64,000 bases of DNA. It comes from Diadema setosum (Eukaryota > Echinodermata > Echinoidea > Diadematoida > Diadematidae). Of this stretch, positions 27,020 through 36,027 are shown one piece after another (the first letter of the stretch is position 1; each line of letters opens with the position of its first letter). Where the stretch lies: positions 62,001 through 126,000 of the forward strand of contig NW_027307658.1 in NCBI RefSeq assembly GCF_964275005.1, read 5' to 3'. A model generated the notes under the pieces. It made no database searches, had not been told where the DNA came from, and saw nothing but the letters and a program-made list of their open reading frames with translations. The translations under genes were made by a program, and so were the position numbers.

Positions 27020-27289
27020 CTATCTATATATCTATTTGTCTGTCTGTCTATATCTACCTATGTAAGTTTATACATGTATGCGTAATGCATGATGTGATGT
27101 ATTATTATGTATTTTTAGACATGGAATTTACACAGTTTGATATACACAACATATGTACAGACATGAGAAATACTATACAATCTTTGTTTGTGACATCAGG
27201 CAGACAATAATATAATTCGACTATTATTGAAAGAAAAACTCACCACACAGAATCAGTGTCCCAATGATTTTGTGTAGAATTCTTGCCAT
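370..27289 (-). CDS. Gene A: secreted EGF/FAMeT-family protein, 3' part outside window
   Basis: This is the first of three tandem paralogues, read right to left. Three coding exons are visible: 27289-27244 (signal peptide, starting MARILHK), 3275-3078 (66-residue cysteine-containing module) and 468-370 (EGF-like domain). All boundaries are GT/AG and all introns are phase 1, as in genes B and C. The two FAMeT exons seen in B and C would lie left of position 1, so the record is incomplete at its C-terminus. No stop or frameshift is seen. Module 1 is the most diverged of the three copies (for example VARALRLDDNEQETC, against GARALHLGENDQEIC in B). Intron 1 is about 24 kb, roughly ten times that of its sisters, and is filled with mobile elements. 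Joining the distant signal exon to exon 2 is inferred from exon order and phase in B and C, not from a transcript. The predicted product is extracellular; its function is unknown. Confidence 0.7.
732..2444. mobile_element. hAT-type non-autonomous element in intron 2 of gene A
   Basis: Terminal inverted repeats CAGTGGCGTATCTAGG / CCTAGATACGCCACTG are flanked by an 8-bp direct repeat GCTGTTTG (724-731 and 2445-2452). Genes B (about 34850) and C (about 53315) have the site once, uninterrupted. An 8-bp duplication and CAGTGGCG ends are hAT hallmarks. Inside are at least four diverged copies of a unit containing TTTTCGGCTCGCTCGCTGCGC and a purine-rich GAA tract. No transposase frame is seen. Confidence 0.9.
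1040..2280 (+). repeat. Degenerate tandem units inside the hAT element
   Basis: Units of mixed length share TTTTCGGCTCGCTCGCTGCGC, ACGTGATGATGACG and TTTAATAAGCAAAAAATGACA. Long apparent frames here are by-products of the repeats. Confidence 0.75.
2640..2900 (+). repeat. Interspersed repeat in intron 2, ancestral to A, B and C
   Basis: The block AAGGAAACCAAAACC...GCAGCAACATTAGTAGAAC...GTTTGAG is found at the same intron position in B (about 35060-35330) and C (about 53530-53800), so it predates the duplications. Related copies lie at 10600-10790, 44340-44850 and 61255-61640. Confidence 0.75.
3078..3275 (-). CDS. Gene A exon 2: unrecognised 66-residue module
   Basis: Acceptor CAG at 3276-3278 and donor GTATGT at 3072-3077; 198 nt, phase 1 at both ends. 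Three cysteines lie in the contexts QETC, EMIC and RFTC. The stretch from MEMICSS to RLPG is almost unchanged in all three paralogues, which argues that it is coding. I do not recognise the domain. Confidence 0.8.
3799..4421. mobile_element. 623-bp MITE with ATATGTGAC ends
   Basis: Inverted ends ATATGTGAC-GTGCACCTCAAAA and TTTTGAGGTGCA-GGGTCACATAT, flanked by TA on both sides. A related, truncated copy lies at 46021-46262. No coding frame. Confidence 0.8.
6905..6953. repeat. (CA)n microsatellite
   Basis: Interrupted CACACA tract. Nothing coding around it. Confidence 0.9.
7097..7290. repeat. Palindromic repeat next to a TA microsatellite
   Basis: TATGACGAAGTAG...AATGCATTTCAGTCCA...TTCGACGAATACATTCGTC is mirrored by GACAAATATATTCGTCGAA...TGGACTGAAATGCAT...CTACTTCGTCA. 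It is flanked by TA tracts on both sides. It resembles terminal regions of Penelope-like elements, but that is only an impression. Confidence 0.65.
7383..7672. repeat. Near-perfect 290-bp palindrome flanked by (TA)n
   Basis: GATGAAGACAAACAAGTTGAC...TTTCGACCCTTGCACGGATG is mirrored at the right side through ...GTCAACTTGTTTGTCTTCATC. The middle consists of two copies of a GACCCTTGCAC...GTGCAAGGGTC hairpin. TA tracts lie outside (7288-7340 and 7669-7717). Confidence 0.8.
7937..7974. repeat. Poly(A) run of about 38 bases
   Basis: A homopolymer, possibly the tail of an inserted retro-sequence. No parent element is recognised next to it. Confidence 0.8.
9217..10590. other. Intronic sequence without recognised features
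   Basis: AT-rich, with short non-conserved open frames only. No repeat partner elsewhere in the window was found by eye. Confidence 0.6.
10600..11600. repeat. Inverted-repeat element of about 1 kb
   Basis: Left part (GAAAGCAGCAATTAGCGGAAC...GTTTGAGGAA) and right part (11460-11600, reverse complement with AGCAATATTAGTAGTAAAC) are opposite arms of the family also seen in intron 2 of each gene. A nested pair TTAAAGGTAGGGAATACC / GAATTCCCTACCTTTAAAG lies at about 10895 and 11440. Confidence 0.55.
11600..12880. other. Intronic sequence without recognised genes
   Basis: Contains A/G-rich tracts (AAGAAGAAG at 12320 and 12730). Open frames here lack family motifs, biased codon use or paralogous support. 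Confidence 0.5.
13715..14610 (+). repeat. Left arm tandem array with AGGTCA half-sites
   Basis: Six units start near 13720, 13881, 14045, 14211, 14391 and 14564. Each carries TTTGACCTCTGATGACCT and, a few bases on, GAGGTCAATGACCTCAAAAT, followed by a TTGATATT and ATTCCACAGAGC block. The last units are decayed. Confidence 0.9.
15255..15700 (+). pseudogene. Decayed LINE reverse-transcriptase C-terminal fragment
   Basis: The frame from 15269 reads MEKADCAKYFGV...MPLRTVLEYACIIWDPFTQ, which fits the conserved end of jockey/CR1-type reverse transcriptases (pattern SAKYLGV then RP-LEYA--VWDP). After a frameshift near 15525 it continues QRRYALFNCND / SSVTATL, again in family order. Upstream polymerase motifs are absent, so it is a dead fragment. 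Confidence 0.6.
17180..18420. repeat. Degenerate C/T- and G-rich repeats in the 6.1-kb element core
   Basis: Recurring blocks such as ATCTCCTTTCGATAGACTCC, AATCTCCTTTGCATACC and AATCCCTCTTGTTGGAGG appear every 150-350 bp, with T or A runs such as 18352-18380. No credible protein. Confidence 0.45.
18840..19620 (-). repeat. Right arm tandem array with AGGTCA half-sites
   Basis: Five reverse-oriented units, each with TGAGGTCATTGACCTC and GGTCATCAGAGGTCAAAGG, spaced about 160 bp (near 18934, 19101, 19259, 19423 and 19588). Mirror of 13715-14610. Confidence 0.9.
20958..21283. mobile_element. 326-bp MITE with GGCCCGAATTCACGAAGGTGG ends
   Basis: Perfect long inverted ends are flanked by AAG on both sides (20955-20957, 21284-21286). 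The stem extends through GTACAAATGAAACCATGG and a GGAGCGCCAAGTGTC block. The loop repeats (T)TTCGT(C/A)-ACGAAATGA. A 3-bp duplication and GG start suggest PIF/Harbinger-like mobilisation; this is inference. Confidence 0.85.
23431..24429 (-). CDS. L1-type ORF1-like protein of a non-LTR retrotransposon (or derived gene)
   Basis: An uninterrupted 332-codon frame, markedly more GC-rich than its surroundings. It has a basic Pro/Ser-rich N-terminus (about residues 1-75), a coiled coil (about 80-165, ISELRNMFADFKTEINNKL to LDQMKTEFEDKLIQ), an RRM-like part starting HHRKQNLLFYGI with ITVRFARMSDRDKLLRAF, and a C-terminal part with RTDLPPRMKRERGRLASIAY. That is the order found in L1/CR1-like ORF1 RNA-binding chaperones. 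There is no ATG at the left edge: the frame opens at a GTG just after a good splice acceptor (TTTATTGCAG, with an in-frame stop four codons upstream). No reverse-transcriptase frame follows. It lies inside intron 1 of gene A in the same orientation. Confidence 0.65.
   Translation of the reverse strand: MNTGSIKGSSAYNFRKSTVQKDKNPRGTSVSTPPQPRPVSASSSIGRPSASRPGMPHQPHPTSRRGDSEQAPNVPSDTGHAIISELRNMFADFKTEINNKLDHVISDLNAVKTDIATVKSTMQDLEGSVADTSARIQFVEAGKIPELQRQLDQMKTEFEDKLIQQELHHRKQNLLFYGIASHPNENVYQEAAKAFAHLLEISTEEAMKIPVVNIHRLPTKSTPIGATNAPEPPDPITVRFARMSDRDKLLRAFEQPRRPRNATEKSPARIRITVRTDLPPRMKRERGRLASIAYNLRKTKNLKTQIAVRGAKVVLMTKHPNESSSAWSTWSD
24690..25715. repeat. Fold-back-like sequence rich in GAATTTGAATGC motifs
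   Basis: Scattered AATTTGAATGC / GCATTCAAATT words and a right end GGGAAAAACCTATAG resemble the termini of the TAGGTTTTCC fold-back family at 40940 and 42852. The left terminus was not found. Confidence 0.4.
26960..27050. repeat. (CT)n / (CTAT)n microsatellite
   Basis: CTCTCT followed by TATC repeats about 200 bp downstream of gene A exon 1. Frames over it are artefacts. Confidence 0.9.
27244..27289 (-). CDS. Gene A exon 1: signal peptide
   Basis: Encodes MARILHKIIGTLILC plus the first base of the next codon, followed by the donor GTGAGT. The hydrophobic core IIGTLIL fits a secretory signal. Start and donor positions match exon 1 of genes B and C exactly in length (46 nt). Confidence 0.75.
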
Positions 27290-27964
27290 TATTATCTTCT
27301 GGTAGAGGTAGCTAGTCTGACTTGAAAGTGAATACCTTGTTCACGCCAACCAATACCAGTCCAGCAGAGAAAATGAAGTCAATGAGTTGTTGTTGCAAAG
27401 CGTTCGCGAAGATAACGGTCAACAATCGTCATAGAAACATTTCCACGACGTTTCAGCTTTGTGAACTTCTCGGGGTATACCTACATTGACGCAAAAGGAA
27501 ATCACTGCTTATGGTTTTCAATGTGTGTGTGTTCGTCTGTGTATCTGCACGCCTTTGTATGTGCACTCACAGTATTGTGTGCCATGGTCACAGAGTCAAA
27601 CGCATTCTGAAATCACAAAGCAAATAAGTGCAATTTGACACCAAGTTGAAGTTGTCTTTATTAGAGAAAGGTGAACCAGACAATGCAAATCTTTTCCGTA
27701 AATAGTGAAGATCAATCATACCATCACCTGTCAACTCTCTAATTATTTGGTAGCGAATTGAAATATCACTACGGTTATTAGTATTCATCGTGCGTCAATT
27801 TCCCCCCTCTCTGTGCCATCTCCATTTTTATTCTTTCTTTTTTTTTATTTGAATCTCCATTTTATCAGCCATGATCACAGGCTTCTCGATCCGTTTTCAG
27901 GATTTGGTATGGTAATAAACTTGCAAGGGAGATAATGTGCGCAGACCTGCGGGAGCAAAGCTTT

Positions 27965-28000
27965 TTTTTGGGGGGGGGGGGGGGGGGGGGGGGGGTTGGA
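27965..28000 (+). repeat. Long poly(G) run in the 5' flank of gene A
   Basis: More than 25 consecutive G; a second run lies at 28401-28410. Genes B (40089, 40151, 40409) and C (59768, 60142, 60353) have comparable G or C runs at aligned places. Confidence 0.9.
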
Positions 28001-28499
28001 GCGGTGGAGTTGTGTGTTCATGTGGGTAATCTTCCGTCTCACTCTAAGGAGTTTTTGCATTTTGAAAATTTAAATTGAATGAGCTGGTGGACACTTATTC
28101 AGAGAGCTTTCGAACATTTCCTGTCAAACAGTAAAATAGCTAGCTAGATACAGTAGATAAATAAAATAATAAACAAACATTCTGAGAATAAAATGAATGT
28201 GAAATGCTGTGTTATCTGTCACCCGTTTATCCACATGTTAGGCTCACGCAGACACACACGAGAGAGCTTTTTCTTCTTTGCGGAATGGAAATCAAACATT
28301 CTGTGCACTTTCTGTGGAATATTTTGGATTCTATATTTAATCATGTTGTAGCAGTCAAAGTGTTGTTTTTTTTGTTTCTCCATCACGATCATCGGATATG
28401 GGGGGGGGGGGTGGGAGTTAAAATCATATTTTTGCTCCCCTCTCATTGTCGCCCATGACCTTGATTATGACGTCATCATTCCATCCGACACCAACCAAA

Positions 28500-29147
28500 A
28501 TCTAAACGGCCAGAGGTCGGCCTTTTCGTCACAGCAGATAACAGCTTTCTCCAGCTCCTGATCGACCTCGTGTCTATTCCCGATAATCTAGCCCAATAAG
28601 TGGCTTCCCTGGGGCATTTCATGAAGCATTTTGTTTGACAAAGTTCCCGGACATTTTTGCTCTCAGCCAATCAGATGCAAGGATTTCAGTAGCTTGTAAG
28701 AGTTTGTCAAAAAAAAAAAAAATCCGACAAAAACACCTCATGAACCCCCCCCCCCCTCCAGGTGGGTGCCCATGCAATCAGGGCTCCTGTGCTAAGGGAC
28801 GGTATTTTACTCTTTTTGTAGTCCCAATTATGAACAATATTATGAATATTGACAGCATGAGAAATCACTTTAACTGCGATTTTATTTCCTTCGGCCTGTT
28901 AATTTTCATGAAAATTTTGTAGAAGTGTGAAGCCTTATATCTGTTGATATTATTTACAAACTATACGCTATCAACATGGTCTTTTTTTTTTCTGCGACTC
29001 ATCGTCAAATTCAAGGTACGTTTGCTGTCTGAAGAGGATCCAAAGAGAGAAGTGATATATAACGTGCATTAAGGATATAGAATAACTTAATATTTGGTAT
29101 CCAATAATATTTTCATTACATTTTCTTCATTTTATATTACTGGGTGT
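28500..29147. other. 5' flank of gene A up to the unit 1/2 join
   Basis: The start aligns with 40380-40830 in B and 60310-60800 in C (AAGCCTTATATC block). Homology stops shortly before unit 2 begins, so about 5 kb present in units 2 and 3 is missing here. Confidence 0.55.
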
Positions 29148-30411
29148 TGTTCGTCATTTCGGATGTTCGTTAAACGGCAGGTTCCTTATTCCGAGACAAA
29201 CACAATTTTCGTGTACCTAAATGTTGGTTAGTCCTAGAAATAATAATAAAAAAAAAGGTGAGTTGATTTCAATATTTGGTAGTGTTCAGTTGTTCGAAAA
29301 TAATAAGATAAGATATGTGTCGATCTTCCTATGGTTGGTTAATTCGAGAAAAAAATACGATTCGTTATTATGTACACCCTAAGATTTCTTTTTTTTTTAA
29401 CGCTTTTACCAGTTTTGAACTGGAAGCACCTGGCATTATGGGTGTAGCTTTCACCCCTTCAGACCAGTGTCACTGTGAGAGCATGATTCTTTAACAGTGC
29501 AGCTCTGCATGCACCTTTATTGTCTGAAAGGTGCAAAGCTGCACCCGTAAAGGTACTCCTACTGTGACATTGATCTGCATCCGTAATTTTTTGTTAATAG
29601 TGTAGTCATGTTATTCCGAAAGTTGGCCAGTCAGTAAATGAAAAAAAAAAAAAAAATCGAAAATAAAAGTAGGGTTCGTTATTCCGTAGGTTCGATAATC
29701 TGAAAATGAAATAGGCTTCAGATCGATCCGCCAAATGTTTGTGCAATCCAAAATGAAATACGGTTATTCCGGAGGAACGTTATTCCGAAGGTTCACTAGT
29801 CTGAAAAAGTCCCCTTTACGTCGAAATTTGTTATATTTTCCCAAGTTCCCATGCCAGTTTAATACGGAATTGGACAAATATTGTTTCGAAAATTATACTC
29901 CATTCACATTAAATGTACTCCTTTATAATCTTTGTTTGTAAAAAGAATTTACACCATAAATTATGCTGGAAGAGACACCACGCCTGCATGAGAAACACAA
30001 CATACACGCACATTTCCTTTTCAATAAAGTCTATTCACTATCATTCAAAATTCACAAATATTATTATTAACTGAAACCCAAACACCCACACACAAGCGTG
30101 AAGCGTAATACAAACGTTGCTAACTATAAATGCATCGGCAAGCTTAGTTTATTTCCCCATCTTTTACTCTTCAACACCTTGGCACCAATCTGAAGAATGA
30201 TACTAACCTCTTATGTCCCTATGTACCTATGACGGAACAAAACTTGTTTATACAGAGCGGATTTGGTTTGAGAAGCCGTGGTAACTGAAGTTGATAAAAG
30301 TATTCACGACATTGATATTTTGTGAAGGGTAGTCAGAGTATACAGTTATAGTTACACACCACTTTAATGTCAACACATCGAATAGTGCGGAATTACGCTG
30401 CTATAATATTA

Positions 30412-30511
30412 CAGTAGACTCCCGTTAAAACGAAGTCCTCGGGACCGGCAGTTTTCTTTCGTTATATCGAAATTTCGTTATAACCGTGTCCGATATAACG
30501 GGAGTGCACTG
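30412..30511. mobile_element. 100-bp MITE with CAGTAGACTCCCGTTA ends
   Basis: Inverted ends CAGTAGACTCCCGTTA and TAACGGGAGTGCACTG, flanked by TA; the inside contains TTTCGTTATATCGAAATTTCG. The aligned region of unit 3 (about 49180) lacks it. TA duplication and CAGT-type ends fit the pogo/Tigger-mariner group. Confidence 0.8.
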
Positions 30512-30556
30512 TATAATGGAAAATGTAATACAATCGCAAAACAGATAATGTTCTTA

Positions 30557-31003
30557 GCAACTGATTGACAAATTGCCCTACACCGACGTACATTAGCACT
30601 GAATTGATCAGTGTTTTAGTAGTAGCCATGATAAAAATCATGGGCGTACATGCTCCAGCAGGATTCGAACCTACGACCTCCTGATTACCGGACAGGCGTT
30701 ATCTCCACTATTCGGCCGACAGCAAGTGTTGGTCCTAATCCTTATAGCATGCAGCGGGTACTGCGCAACAATTCAAATTCATGAAATTCTTCCGTCGAGG
30801 TGTTTCATTGCAACCGATTGACAAATTGCTCCACATCGACGTAAATAAGCACTGACTTTATCAGTGTTTTAGTAGTAGCCATGATAAAAACCATGGGCGT
30901 ACATACTCGAGCAGGATTCGAACCTACGACCTCCTGATCACCGGACAGGCGTCATCTCCACTAGACCACCGAGATTTCGCCCGACAGCAAGTGTTGGTCA
31001 TGA
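30557..31003 (-). mobile_element. tRNA-derived SINE, tandem dimer
   Basis: Two copies about 255 bp apart share TGACAAATTGC, CATGGGCGTACAT and a tRNA-like block. The right copy has both Pol III boxes: A box TGGTCTAGTGG (30958-30968) and a perfect B box GGTTCGAATCC (30914-30924) with a 5-bp T stem. The left copy keeps the B box (30661-30671) but its A box is damaged. Flanking TTCTTA (30551-30556 and 31004-31009) looks like a target duplication. The unit 3 homologue (about 49228) has no insert. Confidence 0.85.
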
Positions 31004-32136
31004 TTCTTATTTCGTCCCTCATTTGGTTTGCAGTGGATTGCTAAATACATCATACAAACTCTGGTCACAATATTGTCAGATAATCGTTGGCAAAAGAAGA
31101 AGAAGAAGAAGAAGAAGAAGAAAAACATTGCCGTGATGACCACCACATTCCTTTCACTGCCATGGCCTCTTGACAAGTAAAAACCGCTTTGTGCATGTGC
31201 CAGAAAATCATCACACTATTTTTTGTTTTTATACTCTACTCATATCAAGCGATGACACCGTAACATTATGCGTGTCAGGCATGAAAGCATGAGTTTAAAG
31301 AAATATCCAGCAATATTATTATCGCAAATATCTTCATTTATCGTGCCAGGTACCATAACAATATTCATTTCACTATCATCTACACTGCAATGAAAAATCT
31401 ACTTTAAATCTGGCCTTAAAACAACGGGAATCATTTTCGATACAATAAAGAAGAGGGCAGTAGCAATATTGTGAAAACACCTTAATATAACTATAAATAT
31501 AAATACAATCTCCAATAAAGAGTTCGATTTTACAGAATGAAAATTGGCTACTGGAACGCAGCAAAGTACGTAACTACAAAGTGCTAATGTTAATTCTTTA
31601 ATCATGACTGTTCAATGAAATTGTACGTAACTTCGATCGCATAATGTAGTTTCTCTGCGGTATACCTGTGACGCTGTCTTTAGAAAAGAAAAGGAAAAAA
31701 AAAACCACCCAGCAACAACAAAGATTCGACTGGGGTTACTCTCACTGAGAGTCCGTAGTACAGTGACCCGGTCTTCATGTTACACACACACACTTGTATC
31801 TATACCTAGACACAGTTATTCAGCATGTTTTATAGCGCGCTATCAGAAATTGGGTCCCATAATAGTTGCAATTGTTGTATGGTGCTTTATGAAATGAGCG
31901 CCATGATTTAGTGTAATTTTAAACAGATGTTAGCAACGATGAAACATAGACGTAGCATCATTAATAGCCCATTTTGACTTCATGTATTCCATGTCCCGAT
32001 ATAGTGACTTTACCGCTCTGGGGTAAGATTTAGTGCAAATTTAAATGGATAATGGAGTGTCACATAAACAAAGCAATAACGTACAATTTAGATGCTCTTT
32101 GAGTAATAAACCAATATGTTATCCAAAATCTTGCAA

Positions 32137-32142
32137 TTTATT
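32137..32142 (-). promoter_or_regulatory. Candidate poly(A) signal of gene B
   Basis: AATAAA on the minus strand about 120 nt after the stop; the same hexamer is kept in gene C at 50371-50376. A closer AATAAA at 32205-32210 has no intact counterpart in C. Confidence 0.45.
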
Positions 32143-32263
32143 CGCGATGATGTTGTAGCAGTTATAGCAGTGGAATATGAGCCTGACATTTGAGGCTCGC
32201 TTTCTTTATTATTCAGTCATTTGCATCTGTTACCTTCTGGTTCTAAAACGATCGTATTGTACA

Positions 32264-32538
32264 TTAGCAGAACGAGTGAAACTTCCATCGACCAGTTGAC
32301 CCATGCCAAGTCATAAGTCCGATGGATCTGAACTCTAACGGGTTTGGATCCAACCAATTGAAAAACGGCTCTGCGTTGCCATAGCGACCGACTGAAAAGT
32401 TTCCCGAGACAAAGTTCAGCCAGAAGCGATCGTACACTGGAGGCCCTGACAGCACGTTGTCGCTGGACATGGTCTTCTCCAACATGAGGACTTCCAGACG
32501 TTGAATCTTTGTTACTGTGTTTCTATTTCCACCAATAA
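32264..32538 (-). CDS. Gene B exon 5: C-terminal half of FAMeT-like domain and stop
   Basis: 275 nt; acceptor CAG at 32539-32541. It begins VIGGNRNTVTK and ends TGRWKFHSFC followed by TAA-type termination. It carries the family's aromatic signature YDRFWLNF, GRYGNAEPFFNW and the closing TW-GSTG-W-F motif. Confidence 0.9.
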
Positions 32539-32865
32539 CTGTTCGAGGATTATGAATCGAGGATTATGAAAAAAAAAATGTTCACAAAAGTTGAAGGTTT
32601 TAAACATTTAGTATATTCGTCATCATGCATACGTTTTTACGTGAACCTTAGTGAATACATTCACAAATATAATGAATAAATATGCACGCATTTCAGAAAT
32701 GTATCGAAGTTCATCATAAAGTAATACATGCTGGCAATAGTAAAGAGTTTAGGCATTCATAACAGATGATCTTTTTGTATCAGGCGGATACGCAATGAAT
32801 TTTCATTAACATAAATGAGAGCTATGATATATATGTATATATATATATGATGTGTATGATACACA

Positions 32866-32903
<38 letters not shown>

Positions 32904-34254
32904 TAGAAGTATGTGAACTAATATTGATAATACGGTATTATCCATATCCGCACGCTGACAAACATTTCATAAATGACAAGTTAGGTATGTAATGGAGACA
33001 ATGGGAAGGTGCTTTTGCATTATTTTTTATAATTAAGATTTAGCGATCTGGTGTACAAGACGTCAATCATAAAGTGATGAGGTGTTGACAGGTGGTGCGA
33101 TAATACCTGTCTCACCTCGGCTAACGATATCCAGGAAATGTTATTAGCCAAAATTAGAAGAAAAAAAAACCACCCCAAACCAACTAAACTTTTGTATTGA
33201 GTGATTTTCTCATTCTTTAAACTTGCCAAATTAATTGAAAATCCTATCTCCGAGCCCGAGAAAAGAGGTGGTGTAGAATTTTTGTTGGTATGGGGGGGGG
33301 GGGACTGCCCCTATCAGACTATTGGCTTTAACAAAGATGATTGCTGACTTGATATCGCTTACCCAACGCAAAAGATCAATGTATCACTTAAAGGACATAA
33401 GTAATATAAATAGTGTCATCACCTTATTGCAATAACATCATCTTGGTGACTTTGGAGGATTGAAGATTAAATCTTGTTTCCCATCGTTCTACTCACTCGT
33501 TGGATACATGCATTGCTATAAAGTGGTACACATGTACATACAAGTGTACGTGCATACAATGAAAATCATCAAATAGCAATGATATTATTATAAGAAAAAG
33601 CATTAGAATAAACTAAGCATATTGCTTTCAACAAGGGAGGAAACTCACCGATCAAATACGGGATATTTGTTTGAGAAGGCGCCATTGTTAAGACGATGCG
33701 AGCTGAGTGACCCGCGCTGACTTCAAAATCCAATGACGTCATATTTGTTCTGAGGTTCAGTCCATGAAAGTTGTAGATTCGTTGGGTACCGCTGTCTGGT
33801 GTGTGAATTACGTTGCATGCTTCAAAGCAGGAAACGAAACGAAACGAAACGCGTCTGCTGAATTACACGATAGGATTTTGCATTCGCATACACCATAGTG
33901 CCAAAGATGTGCACATTATTCATATTCTCATTCACCAGCGCAATAATTTGTTCACGGAGGTACCTAGAGGGGCCTGTAGTATGACGAAAATGAAGTCAAT
34001 AGGATGCTGTGGCAGATGTAATCACCAGTTACTATATCTCCGATAGACATAAAAGAGAATGCCCGGGATGACATTAGAGACGTTCAGCTATTCACAGATG
34101 AAAGAGAAGTAGATCGCCTACGTACCTTCTTCAGTAACCAGAATTATGTTCATTTTCTCGGAGATTTCCTGTTTATAGGAAAAGCAGGTACTGATTCTTT
34201 AGGGGTTTTCTTTGTTTGTTTGTTTTTTTCCCTTGTCGGGATTTTTGGTTGGTA

Positions 34255-34304
<50 letters not shown>

Positions 34305-35996
34305 ACAGTGAAAATGAATTATGTTTGCTGTTTAATAAGAAAAATATTTTATGTTAAGTCATGAAAATGTGGCTTGTTTAAAGTATCTTAACACATAATA
34401 TGTCTAGTGAAAAAAACACACCCACACACGCCCACACAGAAGCGCACACAAACACGATCGCAGTAAGAAGGAGGAAAATGATTTGCTTCTTACAGCAGTC
34501 TCGGCCGAAGAATTCTTCGCCGCAGGAACACTTGTATCCGGTGTATGTCTCCGAACAGTTTCCCCCATTGTCACAAGGTGAAGAAGCACAATCTGAAAAA
34601 AAAAGAGACAAATCTCCATTATGATATGTTTCTATGTCCATCAACACGATCGAGAACACAGTCTCCTTCACACAGAGACAGAATTGGAAGCCTCCTTGTC
34701 TTGAAACTTTTTAACTTTGAAAGTGTAAGCACAGGGGAAAAGATTGAAATTAATTGTTCAGTCATAGGGGAAATGGATTAAAACGGACAGGTTTATTTTA
34801 TATCGTCTTTGAATTTCTTCTGATGCGACAAGATGATATTTGGTTGATGCTGTTTGTTCCCTACTAAAAATTCTTCAAATCCCCTTATAGTTTTACTGAA
34901 ATCAGTAATTACTTCTTTAAAAAAGGAAAAAGACAAAACAAAACGAAGGTCCATTTTATCCCAGGCGTCGGGCAAAACGGACCACTGGCCTATACATACA
35001 CCTCATAGTAAATCAGATTTTCACTTATTCTGTGATTGAGGATTATTTGATTACAGTTTTGTTCAAGACATTTAGTTTAGTATTTAAAGGAAACCAAAAC
35101 CTAAAGAACAATGTGAATTGAATGAAGGCAGCAACATTAGTGGAATACATCTGTGAAAGTTTGAGGAAAATCCGACAATAGATGCAAAAGTTATCAATTT
35201 TTAAAGTTTTGGTGTTGTAATGGATAAGAAGACTACTAGAGTTCATGACGTCATTTTGAATCGCTTTGTTTTGCTTTTTTTTTTTGGATATCTCAAGCCA
35301 TTTCAGAACCGATTTTCATAAAATAAGCTTTAAATTCCTCTTAGAATTGCATGCTCTGTGGCATTTCATATGTGGTTTCTGAGTATTTCGGAAAAAGTTT
35401 AAAAATAAATCCTCTCCTCCACCAATACTATACTATCCTTTTAACAATACGAATGACATATCATTCCATCTACTTATGAAGGAGTATAGCCGTCACTCAA
35501 TACCACTCAAAGTCTATCCATCCTAAACTAGACAAACAAATTCTTGCCACATTTAATCTATTTGACCTCGCTACATACTGATAGTATATCAGGCCGTCTG
35601 CGCATTCATGATTGCTCATTCATTACAAATAACGCATAAATGCACACACGCATATACACATCTGTGTGTATCAAACTGAATATGCAATTATATGCTCCGT
35701 AGCCCTTAATAACATTCAGCATGCATCAACTGATCCGCACTTTAATGGTGTTCCCATGACAACATAGCAAAGCTAAATTGTTTGGGTGCGAATTCCTTGT
35801 TCGATGTTGTCTGGTTGTTTTTCTTTTTTGCATTACTAAGTGTATGATCTGCACCATTATGATCATCAGACGGTCGGTTTTGCCATGAATATGAAATTTC
35901 CATTTTTCATATGGGAATTTTGCAGGTTAACATCCTTTGAATCCAGTATGATATCAATATTTCTCTGAGAGATGTGAAAATCCGAAGTAAACTAAA

Positions 35997-36027
<31 letters not shown>

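Noticed and set aside
30914..30985. A functional tRNA gene
   Set aside because: The Pol III boxes are good, but the acceptor stem does not pair, the anticodon arm is irregular, and it is embedded in a repeated SINE unit.
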